Assembly (NCBI RefSeq): GCF_016802725.1 | Contig: NC_052676.1 | Location: 5,597,433-5,661,432, forward strand | Direction: 5' to 3' | Source of the DNA: Solenopsis invicta | Taxonomy: Eukaryota > Arthropoda > Insecta > Hymenoptera > Formicidae | Length of the DNA: 64,000 nucleotides | Shown: piece after piece, positions 11,817-24,900 of the stretch | How positions within the stretch are numbered: position 1 is the stretch's first letter | Layout of the letters: each line of letters begins with the position of its first letter | Translations under genes and position numbers: made by a program | Notes under the pieces: generated by a model | Seen by the model: the letters and a program-made list of their open reading frames with translations, nothing else | Databases searched by the model: none | Told to the model about the DNA's origin: nothing

Positions 11817-12495
11817 CAGGGTTTGGACAGTGACCACTTAACAAGTAAAAAATTAAATAATAAAATTTACAAATTAATAACTTTTAATTTAATTTAGTTA
11901 ATTTTAAATATGTTAATTTTTAATAGTACTTTAACTTTAATAGTTATTTTTAAAAACATAAACTTTAATTTATCAATTTTTTTCTTTAACTAAAAAATAA
12001 AGATTTCTCGTTTGTGTTATCAAAACAAAAATAATCCAAAACTAAGGCCAAAACGATCTAAATTGATTAACTAATTACGGTAAATTGGTAAATCAATTTA
12101 GCTTGTTTTGGCCTTCAACTATTTTTATTTTTTCCTTAAGTTTAAAATTACCTATGTAAAAGAAAAAGACACTGAAACAAAAATATATATTCTTATATAA
12201 AAAATATATTTTTGTTATTTAATATAAACTTATAATTTGCATATAAAATATTAAATTTATTTGATTCATATTATAATTATTTTATTATTATTTTGTGTCA
12301 TCTTACAAAATTAATATAACCATAAATTAATATAATTTTAATATAACCTAAATAATGCTTTTCAAAATTAAATAATTTTTAATTTAACTTAATCTTAACA
12401 CAACTGAATTAGCTTTTTGTTCATGTAACTTTTAATATGTGATAAGGCATTAACTTCAATTTTGTTACAAAAAGACATTAACTTATCTAATCCTG
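11817..12495. mobile_element. Non-autonomous hAT element, copy 2 (inverted)
   Basis: The left end is CAGGGTTTGGACAGTG and the right end in reverse complement is CAGGATTAGATAAGTTAATG. The interior matches copies 1, 3 and 4 in the opposite orientation (for example the reverse complement of TTGAAAAGCATTATTTAGG near 12355). A clear 8-bp target duplication was not found here. Confidence 0.6.
12026..12132. repeat. Hairpin nested in hAT copy 2
   Basis: Arms of about 40 nt. The shared cores are AAGGCCAAAACGATCTAAAT and its near complement ATTTAGCTTGTTTTGGCCTT, with a loop of about 22 nt. Confidence 0.6.
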
Positions 12496-12922
12496 CTTAT
12501 TGTTCCCACATATTATTCAAAACGAAATTGTAATATCACTTACATTACTAAAAGAAACTTTAATATGAACAGTTAAGTATAAATAAATAATATTAACATT
12601 GCAACTTTCTTCGCGTATTGAAGAAATTCAAGAAAACGTTAATAATAAAAGGTCATTTCTTTTTTTAGCTACACTTTCTGCAGTTTCATTTATAATTTTC
12701 TTCTTTTCTTTTATCTCTGCCCAATCCTCAGTGGACATTTATTTCGTAATATAATTGAAATGAATAGATATTACGCGATTCCAGAAGTCGTGTTTGTAAT
12801 GAAAAGGAACAGATGTGACAAAACTCCTGCTTCTATAATTGTACTTTTTCTCAAACGTCCGATGTATCTTGTGTTCATTTCAAGATATATTAAAAGAACA
12901 TTTTTGTTGCAGAAATAACGCC

Positions 12923-12959
12923 ATGGCCACCGCAGCGGAGTCACCCGTTCCCAATGAAT
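12923..12959 (+). CDS. stai: Stathmin alternative first coding exon A (soluble form)
   Basis: Encodes MATAAESPVPNE plus one base and ends at T|GTGAGT. ACGCCATGG is a good start context. It follows a clear acceptor (TTTTTGTTGCAG, 12901-12912), so a non-coding exon lies upstream. Joined to 28108 it reads NESTEIRC. There is no cysteine cluster, so this form should be cytosolic. Confidence 0.8.
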
Positions 12960-15900
12960 GTGAGTAACGGATTTATAGATACGTATAAAGATACGATAAA
13001 ACCATATGAAGCTATAGATAGCTTAATAGTACGATAGTACATATTTTGTCCTACCTATGTAACACTGATTAGCGAAGTGATTGCTCGAACTTTCATTATA
13101 GATTGTTGGAAAATCAAGCTATTTTCGGAGAACCAGTTTGCTCGTTCGAATCGATTTATGATTACGACTAATTCTAATTAAGTCAATATACGGAGTGTCC
13201 AATTTTAAATGGCATAAGTATTTTAAAAGTTAAGGAAAATATAAAAGTTTTAAACAAAAGTTGTAGGGTTTTGAAAGGAACAAAGGGTAAAATTAATTTT
13301 TTTCAAAAATTGATTTTTCCAGATTTTATTTTTTCTATAGGTTATTTTTAAAATGAAATATGATTTTTTTTATATAATACAATTTTAATTATTTTGCATA
13401 TAAAAATATTGAAGTAGAGTTATTCGTAACGAAAAATTAGTAGTTTACGAGAGATTTTACTCTATACTTTTATATGAAATCTTTCGTAAACTATTCATTT
13501 TTTTGTATATTTTTTGTATACTTTGTATATTTTTATGCACAGAATAATAAGATAAATCAATCGATGTAAAAAAGATACACAGTTATTTTCAAAGAAAGAT
13601 TATGTAATTGCCAAGATTGGATAAATTAATATTTTTTTTAACTGAATCAAGTTAAAAAGTTAAAAGTTTATAAAATTAATTTAGTTACGTTAAAAATTAC
13701 ATGAATATAAGACTAATTAGTTAAAAGTTACGTTAAGATTATACTAACTTAAATTAATTTAATTGATTGTGAAAAGCATTTTTACTCATATTAAATTAGA
13801 AATTTGAAAGTTTTTAAAGTTAGTTTGCTCAAAAGAATTTATAATATGGATCATCAAACAAATATTTTATTTATGAATTAAGTTCATATGAAATAACAAA
13901 GAAATATTGTTTTTCTTAATGTGGAAATGTATTTTTTCTTTTATAATTTTTTCTTTTGCATGAATAAATTTTTAAAACTTAAGAAAAAAGTTAATTAAAA
14001 TTTGTGTGTCAATAATAACTAATTAAAGTTACAAATGAACTAAGTTAAATTTAAAATGTTAACTTTTTGTCTTTATTATTTAACTTTTAATTTTTTAACT
14101 AGTTACTACTACCCACCCAACTATGGTAATTACATAGTTAAAAGTATTACGTGTTTTGTTAGTACGTGGAACATTGTTCTCAATTGTTTGGTGCGTTCCG
14201 TGTTTTTTGTGGATTAAATTGATATGTTTGATACGTGTGCGCAAGTCCCTTGCGTGTCCCCTGAACGATATCGAGACAATGGTTCGGCAATTAGAGAGGA
14301 GGACCGGACAGTTCGGCGCCGTAGAGGACGCACACCCTAAACGCCACTGCGGAGACCGGCAGGCGGCGGCATAGGAACAAGAGGTCAGAGTCCCCGGACC
14401 CCGATGGCCGCGTCCTCGTGGCTGGCGAGCGAGAATGAGCGCTGCGGAGGAAGAAGTTGCTGCCTGCATCAGACGGTTGTACTGCGATGGCTGTGGTGGT
14501 GCACGCCGGCGACCCGTCGCCTCCGTGGCTCTCAACTTGGAATCGCCAATCGCGAATCGCGACCGCGAGCGATAGCGCGACCCGAAAAGGAATTTGAGGC
14601 CACTCGATCTTTCGACTCTCACATTTGTTCCTTTCATACAAAAGAGCAAGCTGAGTTCATTCTATATTGAACATAAATCGAACAAAATCGAAATTAATAT
14701 AAAAGTGATTACGTTTTTGAAAATGTTTTGGAATAATCATAAGCTTTGATTATACACTGGAAAAAGAAATCTGTATACATTGGAAATTTGATAGATTCAA
14801 CCAGTATGTTGGAAAATGAACGAATCAAAGGTTTTCTTGATATTTAATAATGATCTTCTAATGATTAATTTTTACTTGTTAAATATACTAGAATTCTTGA
14901 TAATGATATTAAATTTATTTCAGTCAATATAACTTTTTAGTGAAAAAATATGTATATAAATATAACTAAAATTCTTATTGATCCAACCAGAAAATGCTAA
15001 AATTATCAAATCGAGTAAAATCTGTCAAATGTTGTATCTATAAAATATCGAGTTCAATCATAATAACTAAAAATTCTATTTGTTCTCATGAAAATTTTTT
15101 CTATCATATTGTCTGGCTGGTATATTGAAATTATTCTTTTAGTATATACAAAATCAATAAATTGTATAAATTGTAAGGAACGAGATGAAAAATGAGAGTG
15201 ATTGTATAGTAATAAAGATTTTCGATACATTTGTATCGAAAATCTTTATTACTATACAATCACTAATATTGTCCGGATATTGAATTCGAAAGTTTTCTTT
15301 TATGCTACAAATTAACCAAATATTATAATTTTTTTTTACAGAAAACTTGAAATAAAAACTTGCCAGTTATACAAGTCCTCTTTTGACTTTTAAAAAATTT
15401 ACAATGCTGCGTTCAATTCGTTTCTTAGCTGTATATTATCTTGTTAAATCATTTAACATTATTCCGCCACAATTTCATTATTTTTTATACACTTTTTAAG
15501 ATTTAGGTAAAACAAAAATTAAGAATAGAATCAGCGCTTTGTTGCAATTTTATTTAAATACACATTTTTCAATCTGATTTTTTTAATAAGAGGCCAGTGA
15601 ATCTTTTCAGTTTGAACACAAGTATGTTTTTGATGAATGCTTTATGAATCACATATCACTGGTAAGGGTTTTTACTTTTAGTAATTTTTCTTAAAAAATT
15701 ATAATATTTGATAAATTTATAGAATAAAATAAACTTCTAATATCTTGTGTCCGGACAATTATTTTCGTGACTGTAAATGTTCTTAAATTAGTACTTTTTA
15801 CGATTTCTCTAACGAAAACCGCAGAGAAAAGAGATTGTTGAATGTGACGTGACTTTCTATGTGAAGTGAGAATTCTTGGCTTTTTATTGGGAAGAAATGG

Positions 15901-18900
15901 AGAAATGACGCGACGATAAACTTTATTTTTTCTTCAATCTTTTCGTTCGCTTTTTCTCGCTTTATCACTGTCGTTTGGACCCAATTAAATCGTAACGATT
16001 GAGTCTGGCTTATTACACGAAGTTTATTACATCGAGATTTCTCGAGCGTTTGCAGCAAATCTTTTTTGTAGCAGCACTGAAAACTTCAGTGGCAATTTTT
16101 GTTGTCAAACAAAATAAGTCACGAAACTTATTTTAAGGCGGATACGACTTTATTTTTCTCTGTTATAATACACAACTTTGAAGATGAAGAAAGAAATAAT
16201 GTTGGAAGAATTCTAAATAAGATAAAGTTTTAAGAAAGGAAGGATCTTAGGATCTTGTAGAATTTTTTTTGTTGACTTCTAAAATTTATCTTGAACCTCC
16301 AAATGTAAAGCATATAATAAAAAAATTAAATTACTGATTAAATATTTAGTTAAACAATACTGATTAGTATTGTTAAATGATTAATGTAATTATTATTATG
16401 TCAATAATAATTACAATTATTATGTTAACGATAATTATATTAAATTAATATAAATTAATTATACGTATAAAAATGTTAGAATATATTTTTCAAATTTTTA
16501 TAAAGTTACAAAAAAAGAGTATTGAAAAAATAATTAATTGATATATAAATAAGTGTGAATTTATTGGTAAACACATTATTTTCGATGCATATTTTATTTT
16601 ATATCGAAGTTAGTGAAATTATCATTTTTACGATAATCAGTTTTATCGAAGATAAAAACTTGTATCATGAGTCATAATTCTGTTACAGTTTAAAATTTAG
16701 TTAGTCTGTTTCTAAAATGTTTTATTTCTTTTGTTTTATTTAGGATTCTTTCAACGTAACTTCTTTCTTTATCGACGAAGTGTGTTAAGAGAGAACTTTT
16801 TAATTTAAGGTCATTAAGAAATTGATAGTTATTTTAGTTCCATTTGTCTCGATTTAAACTTCGTGCCATTGGACAATAAAGATTGCGTTAAGTCGCTTTC
16901 CAAACACACTTTAAAGTCTAAAATAGGGACCTCTTTAAGATTACGTTTGCTAATAAAAACGTTTTATGACTCGATTTCAGACTTTGTGTTGTTTGGATTG
17001 AATCATCGTTTCGTGGGCGAGACAATTAATAGGATAGGAACCGATGTATAGAACGCTCTCCTTCATTTGTCCCTCTAATAAATCCACCCGCGACTACAAT
17101 CGTCAGGCATCATGAAAATTTCATTTCTCATTGATTTCCACGAGTAACCGACTCGCCGGTATCTGTGTGCGTCGCAGCACGCGAGTTTCAACAAAACACC
17201 GTTCGATCGTTTGTCCAATGGAAAACTTTACACAAAGCGTGTTCATTACATGCCCCATATTTCCCAGTCCTCCCTCTGTCATATCTTAGGGGTGCGAATA
17301 ACGGTTCGATTTTCGCACTGGTGGTTCCAATTTTAAAAAGAAAAAATTTAGAGAGAAAAATATATTTAAGATCTTTGCTATTCAATTAAGAACCAGAGTT
17401 CCAAAAAATTTTTAGAATGCAGACATGATAGATCCAAGAAGACTGTGACACATTATACATTGCAGACGCTGATCAGATCCGGATTGCGCACAGAAAAATA
17501 TCAATTTTATTGCTAAGAAAAGTATTTACTCAATTTACTTTTTTTGTAAGTAATGATTATCTTTAACAAAGATTATTTTCTTGATAATTGTCTTAAAAAA
17601 TACTCATCACAATTTTTAGAAAATTTCTTTATGATGTACTAAAGAAATGTATACATATTCTTTTAAAGAATATTATAAAATTGTATCGAAAAAAAGTCAG
17701 AGTAATAATCAAATTGAATTTGTGTTATTTTAATTTTAATTTAATATTTTTGATTGAACTAATATTACTTTAATAATACTACGTTAATTTAATATTTTTG
17801 ATTGAACTAAATTACTAGGATTCAGAATACATTCTGAATAAATTTGATTCTTATAATGAACTTATCATAGATTTTCGGATATTGATGAACTTACAGATAT
17901 AAGTATTATTTACTTAATTCAAATACATATTTTTCTATGTTTACACATGTGTGTTTTTAAGTAAGTAAATATCATTTACTTAAAAGAAGTAATACGAGGA
18001 GTGCTCAAGTTAAATCGGGACTTTTGATGTTATATCAAATTTATAACAATGAACATAAATGTATTTTGTTATTATATTATGTAACATCAAAAGTCCCGGT
18101 TTGACTTGAATTGAATACCTCTCTTGTTTCAAGTAAATGATAAATATTTTAAGATTATCATTAAGAAAATATTCTTTAAAGATAATCGTTACCTAAAAGA
18201 AGAAAACTAAAAATAGAGTAATTGATTTTTCTTAGTAGGAGAATGACATTTTTCTGTGTGTGTGAATCATTGAATGTGAACTTTCTGTTTGCCTTGTGCA
18301 TTCAGAAAATTAATTATATGTCTTTTGCTTCTAATAATTTCTTCTAATTAATTATGAATGAATATGAATTCATTGATTTTCTGTCATTTGCAAATCTGTA
18401 TTCTTCACTTAGGTGGACGCATACTTCAACCGAGCGAAGACTATAGATTTGTAAATGACAGTCACAATGAACGATCGAATTTCGATATTCATTGATATGA
18501 ATTGCGTATTTCATAAATAGATGCTCACTATTCTGTGATTTTCAATTAGGATCGTTAGCTTCTTATTGTATCTGATAAACTAATTAATCTTTTCGTGCCT
18601 GACTTTTTTTCTAGAAATAATTAGTATCTATTCTGCGATTTTTATAATCAAGATTTTTTACTTCTTTCATCCGATTGACTAATTAATCCTTTTTTGTGCC
18701 TGACTTCTAGGAATAATTAGCAACAATTCATATTTTACTAGAGATTTCTAGGATCGTTGTTTATGAATCTGCAATCAAAATTCAAAATAACGGATCCAAT
18801 AGGGCGGATCAAAAAAATATCACTCAAATTTAACAAAATTAGTATTTTTATTCGACATGTTGTATTTTGAAAATTTGATTACTGATTACGATTCATCAGT

Positions 18901-21900
18901 GATTTCAAAAACCTTTGGAGTATGAGTTTTATTCAAATTCAAGGAAATTTTATATTTTTGTCCGCCACATTAGATCTGCCATTTTGAAATTAAAAAGCAA
19001 TATTTTTTTTATAAGTAACCTTTACATTGACTTTCAAAATGAACGCAGAAAGAACTCGCTATCTTAATTTCTGTGGAAGATACAGGCATTTTTTACTTTT
19101 ACCCCATTTTACGAATTTTTGATGTATGCAGATGAAGGGCAGAAACTCTCAAAGATGTTGATTTTTTTTAAGAGTTCTGTCGTTTACTTTTAAAATAAGC
19201 CCAAGAAGAAGTTGCTATCTTTTTTTTTTTTTAGAAAACATGAATTTTTAAAAATTTAGCACATATATGTGCCACTAGATTAACAATTAATAATTCGTAA
19301 TTCGAATGTAATTCGCGTTCGTAATACATTAATGTGTCCTTACATTTTAAAGATCTCGAAGTATCGAAATATCCGGCGATTTAAGACGATTTCATTAATT
19401 GAAAATTTGTGAAAATTGGTCTCCTATTCGAATTGATCGATCAGATGAAAGAAGCCAAAGATTCTGTGAATCACAGAAGAGATGAACAGAATGGACACTA
19501 ATTATTCCTAGACGAAAAGTCAGGCACGAGAGTTAATTAGTCAATCAGATGAAAGAAGCCAAAGGTCCTAATTGTGAATTGTAAAAATAGTAAGCTTCTA
19601 TTTTTGCGCTAAGTGAAATCAGTTCGATCCAGAATTCTTCTTGGTACTTTGCGAAGTTTCGTTTCCAATCACACAGATCTTTCCCAGGCGGGATCGCGTT
19701 TTCGTCGATCGTTTCGGAAATTGAAGCCGGTCCTTCGTTAGAACGGCGACGGCAAATCGGAGGATTCTGGAGAGCGATACGTCTCTCCGATGGGACGGGG
19801 AGAGGAGAGCAGAGCGGGAGATAGACAGATGGTATTTTGCGCCTGCACATAGGCTTTCGTACACGTGCTTAGCGACCGGCTCCGAACTGTACCGCGTGTC
19901 CGGAAAAAAGAAAACCGAGGAATCTTTAAATAGTCAGAGCTTTCAGGAATGTTCAATTTCTGCAGAACTCTGAAGAACAAAGAAATCTTATTACCTTTAA
20001 CCCTTTTAGTCACATCGTATTATATATAAGACACTTTTATCTTTTTTTTAATTATATCATTATTTATCAATACTATTAGACTTTTAGTTGTTTTTGATAT
20101 TTAAGGATTTAATCTTGATTCTCTTATTTGTTCAATACTTTTTTGTTAAACAAATTAATGCACTTTTTTATTTTAAATTTATTTGTACGTGAAAATCTGT
20201 TCTAGATAATACTTACATACTTTCTTTTAAATTGAAGTAGATAACCTAAGGAACAAAATACGATTTTTTTGCAGGTTCAATTTTCAACTCTTTATAACAC
20301 AAAATTGAATACGTTTCGATGAATAAATGGAATTTTGCTCTTATGTAACGTATTTTATTCCTTAATCTACTTAATTTAAAAAAATATGTATTTATCTAGA
20401 ATAGTTCACGTACAAGGAATTTAATGAAAAAAGTATATTAATTTGTTTAAAACAAAAGTGTTGAATAGTTGTAAGAGATAATTTAAAAGGTTCATGCGTT
20501 GCGTATTTGCATACAAAGGTTTTGGTGTTGTCAATTTCAAATTTTCAAGTATTTTGTCCGCCATTTTGAATTTTAGAAATCTAATTTTGGCGACCCTACG
20601 AACCATAATAGCATGCACGATGTGAAGATCTCTCCGTTCCCAGAATTGCGTGACTAAGAGAGTTAAGAGATCTTAAGAATCTGCAATTCTCAATGTCTAA
20701 ACACGCTAGGTATGTCTGGGAACTACAAAAGTCATGGAACTTCGAAAGATCTTACAATCAGCTTCCAAGTGTTTGACTCAGAATCTCTTGAAGGGAATAC
20801 AATCATTGAAAGGAATGCTGCATAAAATATTTCTTATGTAGTGTTTCTTGCGTAAATGCATTCTTTGAAATATTGCATAAAAAATATCCGCGTGACGAAA
20901 CGGCCATAAAATTGGAGAAATCTCAACGTCTAAAGCTCTCAAAGTATTTAACCCCAAACTACCCCCAATTAAAGCTCCCTTTTTAATATCATGACTTTGA
21001 TCACCCCCTCTGTTTAACATTTTTTCCATCCTTTTGCGCATCTATTACCCTCTCTGTCATGTATAACGCGGCCTTCTCGCGGGACACCCCGTATAGCCAA
21101 TAACACCCCCTCCGACTCTAGTCGTAGTGGCGATCGCAGGTTGGAGTTTCCTAGCTGGAAGGGTGGCTTGTCGTCGGGTAGGCTGTTGGTTGCGTGATGC
21201 GGGGAAGAGGGATGAATAGAAGAGGAGGAGGAGGAGGAAGAAGAGGAGGAGGCAAGGAGGGTGGTCGAATATTGAGCGACGCCGGGCGTCGCGGCGCAGC
21301 GTGCGGGCCAGTCGCCCTCCAGCCACCGCCCCAGTTACGACCTGAGCGACGTTTCCGGCGTGCCTAATTCTTTTGGTCCTTCTCGTCCTTTTCTTCTCAT
21401 CCTTCTAGCCATCCGCGTCTCAGTCTCGCGTCTCGCGCGCCCGATCCCATCGTCGAGATCACCTGTCCCCAAGATCCGCGAGACCCTCCACGCGAAACAA
21501 CCCCCCACGTACGAAACGAAACGACAATATGCTGATCGGTCTCGTGCGCGACTCGGTGCTCCAGTGCTTCTGTCATAGCTGCAAGGCCCCGCTGGGTATC
21601 GTAGGTGAGTGAGTCCCTGTCGCAAGAGGCCCACTGTTCCTATCCCCAATCTATCCCCAATCTATCGCTGAGGCCTTCCTTTCGGTTCTCCGAGATTCGT
21701 AGAGATTGGCTGCGAAAGCGCTTTTAATCCTAAGTAAGTGGAGTGTTTGAAGACCATTTCTCGTCTGATTCGTCATGATCTTGAGTAATCGTTTCTCAAT
21801 GATTTTAAAGGATATCAATCTTCGAAGGAGCGAGAGAAATGTAGATTTTATATTTTCAAACTTAAAAAGTTTTTTTAGGCCCGATTTTTCATTGTCTAGT

Positions 21901-24900
21901 TAATTTATGGTTAAACTTCACTTTAAGTTTTAGCCAATAAGCTTCACCTATGGTATCATTTGTGAAATCCATTGGGTAAAACATCGGATTAAGTCTAACC
22001 AGTTAATGAAAAATCGAGCCTTTAGGGGTTTAAACTGTTTAAAGGAGCGAGATATCAGAACTTGACGACAGAGATTTCGGCACTTACGTCACTGGTTTGT
22101 CATAGAGCTTTAGTTTAGGGGTGGAGCTCTACAGAGGCCAGCCCTTGCACACATAAGCCGCGATACTTGCAAAAGATTTTTAAATTGTTTGAAAATATTG
22201 CGAACATATATTTTCTATTTCTGAAGAGTTCTGCGAAAGGTAGTTTGGCGGCGGTCTTCTCGACGGAGCCAATTATTGGGTAATTTATTTTTTCCTGTAG
22301 AAAAGTGCCAATTCTTGTAAAGCGATTTGTCGGTTTTTAACCGGAATTATCCACTTATCCGGTGGGCGGAGTGCGGTAACGACTCTTTACCGAGCAATCG
22401 TGAAGCAATCTAATATTTATCGAGCCAAACTTGCTCAGGTGCCTTTTATGTTATTTGCTGAATAACAAGGTGCTGAACTGCAGTTCGTTGCTTTTTAGAG
22501 ACAGCATCTTTATTAAAATTCTTTATAAATAATGTTTGAAGCTAGAGATTATTATAAATTATTATCATTACACTGGGAAAAAGAATTACTAAATTTTAAT
22601 AAATATTTGTTTGAATACTTGCAATGAAATATTTACTTGCGGAACATGAATATTTACTCTCAATAAAAAAAATTTTGAGAATATTTGTTCTCAATAAAAA
22701 GAATAGTTAAGTTAAATTAGTGGTTTTTGTAATAAATAAATATTTATTTACATTTAGTAAACGTTGCAAGTATTCAAACAGACATTTCATAAAATTTAGT
22801 AATTTTTTCTCATTGTACTATAGTTTTCGAATTTTTTTTTAGATTTAAATGACATGACTTTGATTTTTATATGGACTCTCTTTAGACATTGTCTTTTATA
22901 TTCGTTAGGATAGAAACTTTAAGGTATCTTCTTTATTTAAAATTTTTCTCATTAAAAAGTAAAATTCGGGAATCGGAAACCGAAAGAAAGTAAATGTGGT
23001 CTTCAAGCGCCTACTACTGAACATATTCTCGGAAAAGTTTCCTAACAAATTGTCCTATTTCATCTTACCTTATCCTTCGAGGAAGAAACTCACAGAATAG
23101 GAATGTCAAGCGTTTGGAAATAAATGCGACCGTTTTCTATCGACAGAAAATATCCAAAAAAATCGTACACGGATCTAAAGTGGTACAATTTTTATTATAT
23201 ATTTTACAAATACTTTGTTTCAATAATATAATTAATTGTATGTTGTATTCGTTTACTTTTAATTCTACATTTTGTATACGTCATCTTTCAATGTTTTATA
23301 TACGTATTATTAATTTTTCTATTATTTATTCGAGATTCCCTCATTTATTTAACATTCTTGCTAATCATTCTGATGAAGTTAGTTATTCCACGTAGTTTAT
23401 TTTACTATTCAATTTTCGACTACGTTTATAATTATTCTTGATCGATATATATATAATAATTCGCATAGAGGAGTTTAAGAATTTTGTTAATTTTTTCGGC
23501 GAGGAAATTTTGGGTTTTTTTCGTGTTCTCCGCACGCAAAGAGCACACTGTCCTTACCGCAGTATACGACGACCGGTATCACCGGGTGGTATCGTGACAT
23601 TATCCTGGGGCACCTGCAGTTCGATCAATTTCTCAGACCGTCCGCGAATCGATACTCACGGTCCACCATTTTTCTCTACAGGGTGTCTCAAAACTTTGCC
23701 AGTTCGTGAAGATCGTTCTCTGTCGATACGTTCAACTTTTAAAACTTGCGAATAAAATTTCTTCTCTGAAAAAATGCCGGCTCCACAACCCGAAGAAAAG
23801 AAACTTGAGACTTGAATACGTTACATACTTCTTGAAATAAATTACCTAGTAAACTCGTTGCAGTGATACAAAATATTTGACAAAAGATAATTTTTTAAAT
23901 ATTTTGGCTTGCAATTTTGCCAAATTAAAAATTGCAATTTTGTCAAACTTAAAATTACATTCGTTTGATTCATCAAATTGAGGTATAAGACATTTCTTGT
24001 CTTACAAACGTCAAAAGAAAATCAGATATTTATATTTTATACATGAATTAATATTGCATTTTTTTTTTACAATATTTTTAATATCCAGCAAACACCAATT
24101 AATAGTTACATAACTGTTAATTGTAACTACTATATTACAGCCTTGTTATTAACAGTTATATAACAGTTGTCGAGTGAGAAATTATAACAGTTATGTAACA
24201 GTTAGTTGGTATTTGCTAGGATAATTTATATTTAAGATAATACTTTTCGTTCAGGTTATTTTATTGAGAATATAAATGCTAATATTAAGAAATATAGTAA
24301 TATTATATATCCTTTTTCGTAATTTTTTCATTTTTAAAGGATAATTATGAACCGACTTCAATGTGGGAATTACTAATATGGCAACTGATCGCCAATCGGT
24401 TTTTTAATCGCTCTAATAATGTTTAATATCATGGGTTTTACCATGCCGGTACGCACGTGTTCACCGAAACGGTCAGGGTGCGGTCCAACATGGCTACGCG
24501 AAACGGTCGCATCGATTTCCCGATAATTAACCCATTGGGACAGCAATCGATTCCCGAGCCAGACAATGATGGGCACGAGGCTTATTTCGTGCCCTTTACA
24601 GCTTCTTTGTTTCTGTGATACTTACGCATTGATTGAAACTCGAGTGTAGTTTTTATGCCTCGCGAAATACGATCCGTACTCATTTCCTCTTCTTTCGTTT
24701 TTATGATTATTACGTAATAAAATCTCCATAAATGTTTCACGTGATTAATATTTACGAGGAAAACAAGAGATAAGGAAGCACGAAAACAAAAGTTGATGCT
24801 TATTACTGTCATATTTGTGGTTTTTCAATTACTACAAATCTGTTACTTACGACTTGACAGTATTTATAATTGCAATGTTTTATTCAGATAATGCATTATA

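Noticed and set aside
23560..23760. GC-richer frame near a CAGGGTGTCTC motif
   Set aside because: Motif resembles a DNA-transposon end, but no partner terminus was found and the frame is not recognisable.
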